Source: Listeria costaricensis (GTDB lineage Bacteria; Bacillota; Bacilli; Lactobacillales; Listeriaceae). From it: 64,000 nucleotides of DNA. A model generated the notes under the pieces. It did not search any database and was not told the DNA's origin. It worked only from the letters and a program-made list of their open reading frames with translations. Location of the stretch: the NCBI RefSeq assembly GCF_900183385.1, contig NZ_FXUT01000006.1, forward strand, positions 140,710 to 204,709, written 5' to 3'. The position numbers and the translations under genes are program-made. Below are positions 26,059-34,642 of this stretch, piece by piece; within the stretch, counting starts at the first letter, position 1, and each line of letters starts with the position of its first letter.

Positions 26059-26973
26059 TTACATGTCTTTGTAATTTTCTTTAAATACACCAAGCTTATT
26101 AAGTGCGACGATCGACTCTTGGGTAAATAGCGGTAAGGCACTGATTTGCTCTACATCGTCGGCATAGACAAATTGAGCCACCTGCTTGGCCAAAGTGTGA
26201 AATTCTTCTGTTAAGGCTTCGTTTTGCTGTTTCAGGGTGAAAATTTGCTGTTCAAGTTCGGCATTTTCATTTTGAAGTGTTTGGTATTTTCGATCGAGTT
26301 CCTCTTTTTGGACGGCTAGAGAGGAGAGCGAATAAATACTTTTCAGTAAATCATAGACGTTGTGGTTGCCGGTTGTTTCGCTTAAGATTTGGACGTTGCT
26401 TTTCATGCCGCTAAGCAGATCGACTAGATTTTTTTCCTTGTTCTTGTCGAAGTGAATCTTTTCTTTCAGCGACGAGGGTGTAGCCGATGAGACTGGAACT
26501 GCTTGTCCAAAAATATTTGTTTTTTGCTTTTTATCTTTTTCAGATTTTCTTTTGCGTCCAGGTTTGTTTTTTTGGATATCTTCAAATTGAATGATTTCTT
26601 TTTTTAACTTATAGTAGGTGTTTTGTAGCTGGCTAGGTGTTTTTGGAAAGATTCTAAGATCATTCAAGCTGAGCATCTCCGAAATATCCATTACTTTCAT
26701 GTCATGTGAGATGGCAATTTGATAACAGGCGTTTAAGAGCTCAAGTTCGATTTTAAGCCAGCTGATGGATGAATGAATGTATTTTTCTATTCCGCCGCGA
26801 TTTTCAACTTCTTTATAAAAATCGCCCATCATTTGGTATATGGCAGTGGCTTCATCCACATTTGTAGCAGTTTCACTTGCGATGTCTTTAATCTGCTGTT
26901 CGGGATTGGAACTGGGATTGTCTACCTGTTTTTTTATTTCATCGAGTAATTTTCTTATTTCAGTCTTAGGCAT
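26059..26973 (-). CDS. mogR: Flagellar gene repressor MogR
   Basis: Listeria-specific repressor of flagellar genes that binds TTTT-N5-AAAA and is inactivated at low temperature by GmaR. 304 aa. N-terminal about 150 residues contain the DNA-binding region (including SLNDLRIFPKTPSQLQNTYYKLKKEIIQF) followed by a basic KPGRKRKSEKDKK stretch; a coiled coil (about 225-265) and C-terminal tail follow. ATG at 26971-26973 with GAGAGGT at 10 nt. Divergent from the export-gate operon. A proximal extended -10 promoter and a distal sigma-B promoter inside the fliQ/fliR region can both supply transcript. Confidence 0.93.
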   Translation of the reverse strand: MPKTEIRKLLDEIKKQVDNPSSNPEQQIKDIASETATNVDEATAIYQMMGDFYKEVENRGGIEKYIHSSISWLKIELELLNACYQIAISHDMKVMDISEMLSLNDLRIFPKTPSQLQNTYYKLKKEIIQFEDIQKNKPGRKRKSEKDKKQKTNIFGQAVPVSSATPSSLKEKIHFDKNKEKNLVDLLSGMKSNVQILSETTGNHNVYDLLKSIYSLSSLAVQKEELDRKYQTLQNENAELEQQIFTLKQQNEALTEEFHTLAKQVAQFVYADDVEQISALPLFTQESIVALNKLGVFKENYKDM

Positions 26974-27023
26974 AGAATCACATACCTCTCTTATTATTAT
27001 CAGTCGTAAATCTGCTTAGGTTA

Positions 27024-27052
27024 ATAATACCAATATATGGAAGATGTGTAAA
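27024..27052 (-). promoter_or_regulatory. mogR proximal promoter
   Basis: Minus strand -35 TTTACA (27047-27052), 17 nt, extended -10 TGgTATTAT (-10 at 27024-27029). Confidence 0.55.
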
Positions 27053-27083
27053 GTGAACACAGATAGTTAGTATGGTTTAGGTC

Positions 27084-27126
27084 TATTGAATTATTTTTAA
27101 AAATAAAATAAAAAAATAATTCAATA
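27084..27126. repeat. 15-bp perfect inverted repeat between mogR and fliO
   Basis: TATTGAATTATTTTT (27084-27098) and AAAAATAATTCAATA (27112-27126), 13-nt AT-only spacer. The inner part TTTT-aaaaa-TAAA (27095-27107) is one base off a MogR box. No T-run follows on either strand, so it is not an ordinary terminator. Confidence 0.8.
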
Positions 27127-27195
27127 ATAATAAAGCGGTTAAGCGGTTTAACAGGATAAAACCAGTTATTTTTATGTTTTTTCAATAGATAAGTA

Positions 27196-27208
27196 TTTTT
27201 CAAAAAAC
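27196..27208. promoter_or_regulatory. Near-consensus MogR box upstream of fliO
   Basis: TTTT-TCAAA-AAAC, seven of eight consensus bases. With 27095-27107 it is one of only two near-matches in this 371-nt intergenic region; no exact TTTT-N5-AAAA is present. Confidence 0.4.
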
Positions 27209-27258
27209 AGTAGATTTTTTTCGTATTTGGTGTAAAATTTACTATTGCAACCACCAAA

Positions 27259-27286
27259 TTGTGACAACTTGGTGACGAAATATAAA
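27259..27286 (+). promoter_or_regulatory. Candidate fliO operon promoter
   Basis: -35 TTGTGA (27259-27264), 16 nt, -10 TATAAA (27281-27286). Moderate match. Confidence 0.4.
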
Positions 27287-27344
27287 AAAACGTTAAATTA
27301 TCGTTCTTGAGGGGAGGAAAGGGTGTTTTAATCATCATTTAAAC

Positions 27345-27647
27345 ATGGACTATTTTTTATCACTTGCAAAAATTATTCTGTTACTTGCATTTCTTGCTGG
27401 AATTTCCTATTTTCTTGTTAAAAAAAGTCAAAAATCAACTAAATTTAAGAAAAGTGAAAATGGTCAGTTGATTGTGAAAGATGCCTTGCCACTGTCACGA
27501 GATACACGTGCGGTGATTCTGGAAGTGAATGGAAAGGAATATTTAACGATTCTCTCACCTCATGCGATAAAAACGATGGATCTTCAGAAAAATGCTTCGT
27601 TTTCTGAGCGATTACGGGAAAGGGAGCAAGTTCATGAAGAAAGTTAA
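27345..27647 (+). CDS. fliO: FliO-like export apparatus protein
   Basis: 100 aa: one membrane helix (about 5-24), a basic KKSQKSTKFKK segment, then a short globular region KDALPLSRDTRAVILEVNGK resembling FliO, the chaperone of FliP complex assembly. First gene of the export operon, overlapping fliP by 14 nt. Databases may call the Listeria homologue fliN or hypothetical; the helix-plus-tail layout and position before fliP favour FliO. The GGGGAGGAAAGGGTG ribosome-binding-like stretch lies 19 nt before the only usable ATG, an unusual gap with no in-frame start between. Confidence 0.75.
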   Translation: MDYFLSLAKIILLLAFLAGISYFLVKKSQKSTKFKKSENGQLIVKDALPLSRDTRAVILEVNGKEYLTILSPHAIKTMDLQKNASFSERLREREQVHEES

Positions 27648-28404
27648 TCGGAAGAAGAACGTGTTTTTTTTCACATGTATTTTTTGCTTCTCCTTTTTCA
27701 GTGGTTTGTTGTTATTTAGCCATCCGGTTCACGCGGCAGAATGGTTGGATTCGCTTGGGCTAGATGGAAGTGGCGGTTTTAGTTCGGGAGTGGGCCTTTT
27801 TGTTTTAGTAACCCTTCTTTCGCTTTCTGCCTCTATCGTATTGATGTTTACGCACTTTACTTATTGTGTGATTGTATTAGGCTTAACGCGGCAGGGGCTG
27901 GGGGCGATGAATCTTCCGCCGAACCAAGTGCTTGTCGGGTTGGCACTTTTTCTATCGATTTTTATGATGCAGCCGGTTGCTAATGAGTGGTATCAAGAGG
28001 TGTATAAACCTGCTGAAAAAAATAACTGGTCTGCTGAAAAAGTTTGGGATGAAACTAAACCGATTCTGTCAACTTACATGGCAAACAATACTTATCAACA
28101 TGATATCAACATGATGTTAAAGGCTGAGGGTGAAAAACCGGTGAAGGATAAAAAGGATGCACCACTTTTGGCGCTGATGCCGGCTTTTATTTTAACGCAA
28201 ATCACGCAAGGTTTTTTAACAGGGATGTTTATCTACTTAGCTTTTATTTTTATTGATCTGATTGTCAGCACGCTTCTTATGTATCTGGGGATGATGATGG
28301 TTCCGCCGATGACGATCAGTCTGCCATTTAAAATTTTGGTCTTTATATTTATTGGCGGATATGGACTGATTACCAATATGATGCTTGAGACGGTGCATTT
28401 TTAG
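27634..28404 (+). CDS. fliP: Flagellar export gate protein FliP
   Basis: Core subunit (with FliQ and FliR) of the type III export gate. 256 aa from the ATG at 27634, which has AGGGAG at 7 nt. N-terminal signal-like hydrophobic segment, then the FliP domain with the conserved helices, including ALFLSIFMMQPV and LMPAFILTQITQGFLTGM, and a large loop between helices 2 and 3. Lies under the predicted antisense transcript leading to mogR. Confidence 0.95.
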   Translation: MKKVNRKKNVFFFTCIFCFSFFSGLLLFSHPVHAAEWLDSLGLDGSGGFSSGVGLFVLVTLLSLSASIVLMFTHFTYCVIVLGLTRQGLGAMNLPPNQVLVGLALFLSIFMMQPVANEWYQEVYKPAEKNNWSAEKVWDETKPILSTYMANNTYQHDINMMLKAEGEKPVKDKKDAPLLALMPAFILTQITQGFLTGMFIYLAFIFIDLIVSTLLMYLGMMMVPPMTISLPFKILVFIFIGGYGLITNMMLETVHF

Positions 28405-28419
28405 AAAGGTGTGCAGAGG

Positions 28420-28692
28420 ATGAATTTAACACCGATTACAGAAGTTTTTCAGCAATTTTTTTATGAAGCATTGATGTTGATTTTGCCGGTATCGATTGTG
28501 TGTATGGTGGTCGTAATTATTGTGGCAGTCCTGATGGCTATGATGCAGATTCAAGATCAGTCGCTCACTTTTTTACCGAAAATCATCGCTTTTGTGGTAG
28601 CCCTGTTCATTCTGGGGCCGTGGATGTTTGAGCATATGTCCGATTTATTTATCAGCATCTTTTCCAAAATACCCACGATGATTCAGGTGTAA
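28420..28692 (+). CDS. fliQ: Flagellar export gate protein FliQ
   Basis: 90-residue protein with two membrane helices (about 17-42 and 52-75), the FliQ hairpin. A GTG at 28411 is possible, but AAAGGTG spaced 9 nt from the ATG at 28420 favours the shorter form. Its last codons hold the -10 of a minus-strand sigma-B promoter. Confidence 0.92.
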   Translation: MNLTPITEVFQQFFYEALMLILPVSIVCMVVVIIVAVLMAMMQIQDQSLTFLPKIIAFVVALFILGPWMFEHMSDLFISIFSKIPTMIQV

Positions 28693-28694
28693 AC
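28661..28694 (-). promoter_or_regulatory. Minus-strand sigma-B promoter at fliQ/fliR border
   Basis: On the minus strand GTTTAC (28689-28694), 14 nt, GGGTAT (28669-28674): a full match to the sigma-B core GTTT and GGGTAT. It points toward mogR, 1.7 kb away, the same position as the promoter of the long mogR/Anti0677 transcript of L. monocytogenes. Confidence 0.75.
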
Positions 28695-29453
28695 ATGGAA
28701 TTTCAGTATTTATTGCAGCTTTCGGTTGCTTTTTCTAGAATTGCTAGTTTTTTATTCTTTTTTCCGCTTTTAAAGGGGAGAGGGATTCCAAATAGTGTGA
28801 AAACGATTTTTGGGGTCGCGCTTGCGATGGCGGTGGCGGATCAGGTGGATGTTTCTAGTTTGAATAATCTGATTTCACTTTTTATTCGGATCGCGAGTGA
28901 GATTGTGTTCGGTCTGGCGCTGGCAAAATTGGTGGAAATGTTAGCGCTGGTGCCTAAAATGGCTGGCTTTATGATTGACTATGATTTGGGGTTTTCACAG
29001 GTGAATTTGATTGATCCGGCTTATGGGACGCAAAATTCGATTACGGCGGCTGTTTTGGATACCTTTTTTGTGGTCATTTTTCTGGCGCTGGGCGGGCTTG
29101 ATTATCTGATTTATTATTTACTGCAGTCTTTTGCGTTTACAGCGAATATCGGGTTTTTATTTGAAAAAAGTTTTATCGATCTTTTGGCGGCTACACTGGC
29201 TTTTTCTCTTTCAGCTGCGGTATCACTGGCTTTGCCAATTATGGGGAGTATTTTTATTGTCAATACGATTCTGGCGCTGATTTCAAAGTCGGCGCCGCAG
29301 ATCAATGTCTTTATGAATGCGTTTATTGTCAAGATCACTTTTGGGATTTTTGTTTTATTTTGCGCTGTGCCGATTCTCAGTCTGGTTTTTAAAAATTTGA
29401 CGGATGAATTGATTCAGCAGTATATGCAATTTTTTGGAGCGCTGGTCTCGTAA
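28695..29453 (+). CDS. fliR: Flagellar export gate protein FliR
   Basis: 252 aa, about six membrane helices, completing the FliPQR gate. Conserved N-terminal FSRIASFLFFFPLLKGRGIP and AKLVEMLALVPKMAGFMIDY segments. AGGTG before the ATG, which lies 2 nt after the fliQ stop. Confidence 0.94.
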   Translation: MEFQYLLQLSVAFSRIASFLFFFPLLKGRGIPNSVKTIFGVALAMAVADQVDVSSLNNLISLFIRIASEIVFGLALAKLVEMLALVPKMAGFMIDYDLGFSQVNLIDPAYGTQNSITAAVLDTFFVVIFLALGGLDYLIYYLLQSFAFTANIGFLFEKSFIDLLAATLAFSLSAAVSLALPIMGSIFIVNTILALISKSAPQINVFMNAFIVKITFGIFVLFCAVPILSLVFKNLTDELIQQYMQFFGALVS

Positions 29454-29467
29454 AAGGAGTGGGGGTT

Positions 29468-30514
29468 TTGGCGAAGGACAATAAAACGGAAAAAGCGACG
29501 CCGAAACGAATCAAAAAAGCGCGGCAGGATGGTAATGTGGCGCGCAGTAAGGAAATGACGAATCTTTTTTCAACGCTGGTGATTGCGGGGCTGCTTTACT
29601 TTTTCGGGCATCTGTTTGTAGAAAATACGGTAACGGGGTTTCGGATGCTACTGGAAGAGAAGGCGAGTCTTGCGGGGCTTAGTCATTATGCGTATACATA
29701 TGTAGGACTGCTTGTTCGGGTATTGTGGCCGGTGATGGCGATGGTACTTGTTCTTGGAATCGTCAATTATTTGGCGCAGGTGGGCTTTTTGTTTACTACA
29801 AAGGCGATCAAACCGGACTGGAAGAGAATGAATCCGGCGAATTATTTTAAACGGGTGTTTAGTTTGAAAGGGATTGTCGAGATTACGAAATCACTTTTAA
29901 TCATTGGCTTGCTGACGTATGTGGCCTATGTGGGGTTTCGGGATCATCTGGATACACTGATCAGTTATACGGGGCAAAATTGGCTGTATTCACTGCAACA
30001 GATCATCGCGCTTTTTAAAAATGAGTTCTTGGCTTTGCTGCTGATTTTGGCGGCGATTGGTTTGCTCGATTATATCTATCAGAAATATGAATATAAAAAG
30101 GGTCTTAGAATGTCTAAGCAGGAAATCAAGGATGAGTTTAAGAATACGGAAGGGCGACCGGAAGTGAAGCAGCGGCAAAGGAGCATCGCACGTGGTCTTC
30201 TCCAAGGGGCGATTACGAAAAAAATGGCGGATGCGACGTTTGTGGTGAATAATCCGACGCATTTGTCGGTTGTGATGCGCTATGATAAAACGCGTGATCA
30301 TGCGCCGTTTCTGCTGGCGAAGGGAGAGGACGAGTTGGCGCTTTTTATTCGTCAGGTTGCGGAAGCGGAAGGGGTGCCGATGATAACGAATCGGAGTGTG
30401 GCGCGGACGATTTACTTTACGATGAATCCGGATGAATACATAAATGAAGAGCTGTATGCTGCAGTGATTGAAATCATGAAGGAACTCATGGATCAGGGCG
30501 AGCTTAGCTTGTAA
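29468..30514 (+). CDS. flhB: Flagellar export switch protein FlhB
   Basis: Substrate-specificity switch of the export apparatus, 348 aa: charged N-terminus (KTEKATPKRIKKARQDG), four membrane helices, and the autocleaving cytoplasmic domain with Asn262-Pro-Thr-His265 (VVNNPTHLSVV); cleavage changes export from hook to filament proteins when FliK signals. TTG start at 29468 with AAGGAG at 8 nt; an upstream GTG at 29459 lies inside that site. Confidence 0.95.
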   Translation: MAKDNKTEKATPKRIKKARQDGNVARSKEMTNLFSTLVIAGLLYFFGHLFVENTVTGFRMLLEEKASLAGLSHYAYTYVGLLVRVLWPVMAMVLVLGIVNYLAQVGFLFTTKAIKPDWKRMNPANYFKRVFSLKGIVEITKSLLIIGLLTYVAYVGFRDHLDTLISYTGQNWLYSLQQIIALFKNEFLALLLILAAIGLLDYIYQKYEYKKGLRMSKQEIKDEFKNTEGRPEVKQRQRSIARGLLQGAITKKMADATFVVNNPTHLSVVMRYDKTRDHAPFLLAKGEDELALFIRQVAEAEGVPMITNRSVARTIYFTMNPDEYINEELYAAVIEIMKELMDQGELSL

Positions 30515-30532
30515 AAAAGGAGTAGGGGAAAA

Positions 30533-32599
30533 ATGGCACAGTTGAAAAAATATTTTGCGATTCTTATCGCTGTATCATTTGTGATTGCGCTGATCGTACC
30601 GCTTCCGCCGTTTGTGCTGGATTTGGTGATTGTGACCATTTTGGCGCTTTCAGTGCTGGTTTATATGCGGGCAACTTCTATCAAGGAATGGAGTGAGCTC
30701 AAGAGTTTTCCTACTTTACTTCTGCTGATGGGAATTTTTCGGGTTTCCATCAATATTTCAACGACGCGAGCGATTCTGACGACGGGAGATCCGGGGCAGG
30801 TTATTCAGCAGTTTGGTAATTTTGTGATTGGCAGTAATTTTGTTGTTGGGATTGTGATTTTTATTATCCTGATCGTGTTTCAGTTTATTGTGGCGAATGG
30901 TTCGTCGCGAACGGCTGAGGTGGCGGCGCGTTTTACGCTGGATGCTTTGCCGGGGAAACAGATGGCGATTGATGCGGATTTGAATCAACGGATGATTACG
31001 GAAGTAGAGGCGCGAAACAAGCGGGCAAGTCTTAATATGGAGACGGAATTCTACGGTGCGATGGATGGCGCGGGGAAATTCGTAAAGGGGGATGTGCTCT
31101 TTACGGTGCTTCTGGCGATTGTCAACATTGTTTTTGGCTTAATTGTGGGAATGATGCAGGGGGGCCTGAGTTTATCAGAGGCAGTGATTAAATATACGGA
31201 GCTGACGATTGGAGACGGGATTGTTTCGCAGATTGGTTCCCTTTTAATGGCGATGTCAACGGGGGTTATCGTGACGCGGGTCTTTGATGGGAATGAGGAT
31301 AACGTTGCGGTTGGTATTTTTAAGGAATTGATGAATAATGCGATCGTTGTTTATTCACTGGCGGGCATGTTTATTCTGATGGGTGTGTTTAGTCCGCTGC
31401 CGCTGGTTCCCTTTGCGGGGATTGGCTTGCTGCTGCTTGCGCTTGGTTACCGGACACAACAGGGGTTAAAGAAGGCGCATGAAAAGGAGCTTGCTGCTGA
31501 AATGGCGGAGATTCAAGCGGAAAATCGGCGTCAGGAGGAAGAACATCAGCAGGCATTTGGTGCGAGTCAGGAAAAATATCCGGTGGTCGTGGAGCTGGGA
31601 CTGAATATTGCGGCACTTGTGAAGCAGAAGGTGCAGGGGGAGACGGCAAAGGATAAAGTGATTCTGATGCGGAAGTCGATCATGCAGGATTTGGGGATTG
31701 GCGTACCGGGGATCAATTTTAAAGATAATACGAGTTTTCGACCGCGCGGCAAATATGTGATCAAAATCAAGGGAGTCAAGGCGGCGGAAGGGGTGCTGAA
31801 AGCGGGGCAGCTGCTTGCGCTTAAGACGCCTGGCGTGATGGAAGAGCTGAATGCCGAGCCGACGAAAGATCCGATTTTTGGCGAAGAGGGCTACTGGATC
31901 ATGCCGAATGATTTGGAAGAGGCGCAGATGAAGAATTATCAGGTGCTGGAGCCGCTGAGTATTTTGATTACCCATTTGGATATGACGGTGCGGAAGAATT
32001 TATATGACCTTTTGATGCGGCAACAAATTAAGGAGCTGCTTGACGGGCTGGCGGATGAGAATGAAGTACTGCTTGAGGAGATCAAGAAAAAAGAGATTGA
32101 TTATGCGCTGATTCAGGGCGTTTTGAAGCAGCTTTTAAAAGAGGGCATCTCCATTCGCGACTTGCCGACGATTGTGGAGGGCATTATTGATGGACAGACG
32201 ATCTATCCGAATGATCTGGATGGAATTACATCTTTTGTGCGGGAGCGGATTTCCAAATCGATTTGTGAACAGGCGAAAAATGCAGATGGGAAAATTTATG
32301 CCATGCTTTTGGATGACCAAATTGAAATGGAAAGTGAGATTGTTACGACGCCTTATTATGGCTATGCACTCAACTGGGAACTTGATAAAGAGCTTCGAGT
32401 GATGAAACATTTGCAGGAAAAGTTGGAAAAAGCACAGCTGACGGGACGGGAGCCGGTTGTTTTGACGAGAAGAAAAGATTTTCGCTTTGGTTTTGTTCGG
32501 GCGCTTGAACGGTATCAGATCGAGATTCCGGTCTTGTCGATCAGTGAGCTTTCGCCAGAGACGGAGGTTGAACAAATCGCGCTGATTGAGGCGACTTAG
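30533..32599 (+). CDS. flhA: Flagellar export protein FlhA
   Basis: 688 aa. Eight membrane helices in the first 310 residues with the conserved FHIPEP-family stretch (AARFTLDALPGKQMAIDADL, about 135-160), then the cytoplasmic domain (about 345-688) that docks FliI/FliH/FliJ and chaperone-substrate complexes. Uses the proton motive force to drive export. Strong AAGGAG site, 18 nt after flhB. Confidence 0.96.
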   Translation: MAQLKKYFAILIAVSFVIALIVPLPPFVLDLVIVTILALSVLVYMRATSIKEWSELKSFPTLLLLMGIFRVSINISTTRAILTTGDPGQVIQQFGNFVIGSNFVVGIVIFIILIVFQFIVANGSSRTAEVAARFTLDALPGKQMAIDADLNQRMITEVEARNKRASLNMETEFYGAMDGAGKFVKGDVLFTVLLAIVNIVFGLIVGMMQGGLSLSEAVIKYTELTIGDGIVSQIGSLLMAMSTGVIVTRVFDGNEDNVAVGIFKELMNNAIVVYSLAGMFILMGVFSPLPLVPFAGIGLLLLALGYRTQQGLKKAHEKELAAEMAEIQAENRRQEEEHQQAFGASQEKYPVVVELGLNIAALVKQKVQGETAKDKVILMRKSIMQDLGIGVPGINFKDNTSFRPRGKYVIKIKGVKAAEGVLKAGQLLALKTPGVMEELNAEPTKDPIFGEEGYWIMPNDLEEAQMKNYQVLEPLSILITHLDMTVRKNLYDLLMRQQIKELLDGLADENEVLLEEIKKKEIDYALIQGVLKQLLKEGISIRDLPTIVEGIIDGQTIYPNDLDGITSFVRERISKSICEQAKNADGKIYAMLLDDQIEMESEIVTTPYYGYALNWELDKELRVMKHLQEKLEKAQLTGREPVVLTRRKDFRFGFVRALERYQIEIPVLSISELSPETEVEQIALIEAT

Positions 32600-32611
32600 G
32601 GAGGTTTTGAA

Positions 32612-33841
32612 ATGGCGACAGAAACGGTGGAACGTATTGAAATTTTTAAAGCGACGTCTAAACGCAAGCTGCATCAAAAGATTCGGGCGGTCTCAAGTGG
32701 GCCGTATAAAATCACGGATGAACGGGTGACAAGAGAGGGCTTTTTCAAAAAGACCTATGAAGTGACGGCTGTCATTACGCAATATGTGACGATTGCCCAG
32801 CCTTCTGCTGCGGGATTTGAAGAGAAGCTGGTGCAGGCGGCGATGCCCTCCTCAAAGCGAACCCAACCAGCCTTGCTAAAAAAAGAAAAATTGATTGAGA
32901 TGTTGAAAAATGGAGCTGAATTGACACAAAGTACGCCGCTGCTTGAGAAAAAACGGCAGCAGGAGGAGGAACTGGCGGCACTCAAGGCGGAGCTGGCTAG
33001 TGCGAACCAGGTCCTTTCGGAAAAGCTGCGGACGGAACGGGAGGCGAATAGTGCTTTTGTTCGGCTGTTGCGTGATGCGGGCTTGGCGGATAAATATATT
33101 GCTGATTTTACTAAAGCGGGTCGCGTGGTTTTTCAATCGGTCGAAAATATGCATCCTGATGATATCGGGGAATGGTTTGTACCGTTTTTAACGGGCAGGC
33201 TTCCGGAAGAGGCGGCATTTGATTTAAAGAAGCACCGGGTGATTTCACTGGTTGGGCAAACGGGGGTCGGGAAGACGACGACGCTTGTCAAGCTGGGCTA
33301 TCAGCTGATGAAGCAGGGGCGATCGGTGGGCTTTATTACGACGGATACGTTTCGTTCAGGGGCTGTCGAGCAGTTTAAGGGCTATACGGGAAAGCTTGAT
33401 GCTGAGCTGATGGTGGCTGAGACGCCGGCAGAATTATACGAGGCGATTGACTATTTGAAATATGTACATCAGGTGGATCATATTTTAATCGACACGGTGG
33501 GGCGCAATTATTTGAAGGCGGAAGCACGAGCGGAACTGCTTGAATATAGTCGCGAGGTTCGGCCGGATTTGACCTGTTTTGTCTTTTCATCGGGTTCAAG
33601 CAGCCAGGATGTCTTGGAAATCTTGCCTAAATTGAATGAGATTCCGCTGGATGGTCTGATTATTACGAAAATGGATGAGACGAGGCGGTTTGGTGAAGTC
33701 TATACCGTGATGGAGGAGTGCTCAATGCCGGTTCTTTATATGACGGACGGGCAGAATATCAGTGCAGATATTTTTCAGCCGAAGCGGCGCTGGTTTGCCG
33801 AGGCGCTTTATCAGAATGCAAAGGGGGAGACGGTGACGTGA
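32612..33841 (+). CDS. flhF: SRP-type GTPase FlhF
   Basis: 409-residue signal-recognition-like GTPase that sets the place and number of flagella. Basic N-terminal B domain, coiled region (about 110-140), N domain, then the G domain with P-loop GQTGVGKT (215-222), DTFRSGAVEQ, DTVGRNY and TKMDETRRFGE. GGGAGG before the ATG. Its stop overlaps the next start (GTGA). No flhG/minD-like partner is adjacent, which fits peritrichous Listeria. Confidence 0.94.
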   Translation: MATETVERIEIFKATSKRKLHQKIRAVSSGPYKITDERVTREGFFKKTYEVTAVITQYVTIAQPSAAGFEEKLVQAAMPSSKRTQPALLKKEKLIEMLKNGAELTQSTPLLEKKRQQEEELAALKAELASANQVLSEKLRTEREANSAFVRLLRDAGLADKYIADFTKAGRVVFQSVENMHPDDIGEWFVPFLTGRLPEEAAFDLKKHRVISLVGQTGVGKTTTLVKLGYQLMKQGRSVGFITTDTFRSGAVEQFKGYTGKLDAELMVAETPAELYEAIDYLKYVHQVDHILIDTVGRNYLKAEARAELLEYSREVRPDLTCFVFSSGSSSQDVLEILPKLNEIPLDGLIITKMDETRRFGEVYTVMEECSMPVLYMTDGQNISADIFQPKRRWFAEALYQNAKGETVT

Positions 33842-34617
33842 AAGGCTTATACATTGGCGCGGCAGGTATGATGACGAATATGCAGAAGATCAATGTCCGG
33901 TCGAATAATATGGCGAATAGCAGCACAAGTGGATTTAAATTCGATCAGATGACGACGACACCAATTTCTAAGAAGACGGTGATGTTTCAGGATAATGCGA
34001 GTAGACGCGCGATTGGGACGACAGAATATGCGGTTCGTCCGGAAGAAACATATGTGAATTTGAAGCCGGGTAGCACGTATATTACAGGGCGGGATCAGGA
34101 TTTTTTTATTCGTGATCTGGATCCGGATGCTGGGGCAAGCTTTTTTGTCACGGAGCTTAGAGGGCAAACGTATCTGAGTCGTGGCGGTCAGCTCCATGTC
34201 AATGCTGATGGCTATTTGCATACGGTGGAGGGCGCTCATCTTTTGGATAAAAATGGTGCACAGATTCGTGTGGGTGTCGGGACAAAGCTGCAGGTTTCAG
34301 CGGATGGTCGAATTTATAATGCGGAAACGGGGGCCTTTTTGGCACAGCTGGCCACGAAGTTTGTTCAGACGGCGGATAAGGGGCGTTTGGTTCAGTTTAG
34401 CGGGGGCAAGATGCAGCTGGAAGGAATGGATACGCTTGCACTTCCGGATGGGCGCGGCACGATTCAAAATGGCGTTCTGGAAATGAGCAATGTGGATTTG
34501 GGTGCCCAGATGGTTGGACTGATGGAAGATCAGCGGATGGTGCAGGCTTCGAGCAATGTTATGGCAATGTTTGACAAGGTGTATGACAAGGAAGCGACGG
34601 GGCTGACTCGTCCGTAA
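33838..34617 (+). CDS. flgG: Flagellar basal-body rod protein FlgG-like
   Basis: 259-residue axial protein exported through the gate to build the distal rod. N-terminal rod motif with RSNNMANSSTSGFK (about residue 20-33) and C-terminal SNVDLGAQMVGLMEDQRM...SSNVMAMFD coiled region as in FlgF/FlgG. GTG start at 33838 with GGGGGAG at 8 nt, overlapping the flhF stop by 4 nt; a longer frame opens within flhF but has no ribosome-binding site. Confidence 0.9.
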   Translation: MKGLYIGAAGMMTNMQKINVRSNNMANSSTSGFKFDQMTTTPISKKTVMFQDNASRRAIGTTEYAVRPEETYVNLKPGSTYITGRDQDFFIRDLDPDAGASFFVTELRGQTYLSRGGQLHVNADGYLHTVEGAHLLDKNGAQIRVGVGTKLQVSADGRIYNAETGAFLAQLATKFVQTADKGRLVQFSGGKMQLEGMDTLALPDGRGTIQNGVLEMSNVDLGAQMVGLMEDQRMVQASSNVMAMFDKVYDKEATGLTRP

Positions 34618-34642
34618 TTTAAAATGGAGAAAGGGGCCGCAC

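Larger units (their letters stand above)
26974..28661 (-). ncRNA. Predicted long antisense leader of mogR (excludon)
   Basis: Inferred transcript from the sigma-B promoter at 28669-28694 running antisense to fliQ, fliP and fliO and continuing into mogR. No minus-strand terminator is visible on the way. In L. monocytogenes the equivalent RNA both represses export genes in cis and supplies MogR. Confidence 0.6.

Noticed and set aside
33718-33837. Longer start for flgG inside flhF
   Set aside because: Adds 40 residues unrelated to rod proteins; the GTG at 33838 has a proper ribosome-binding site.
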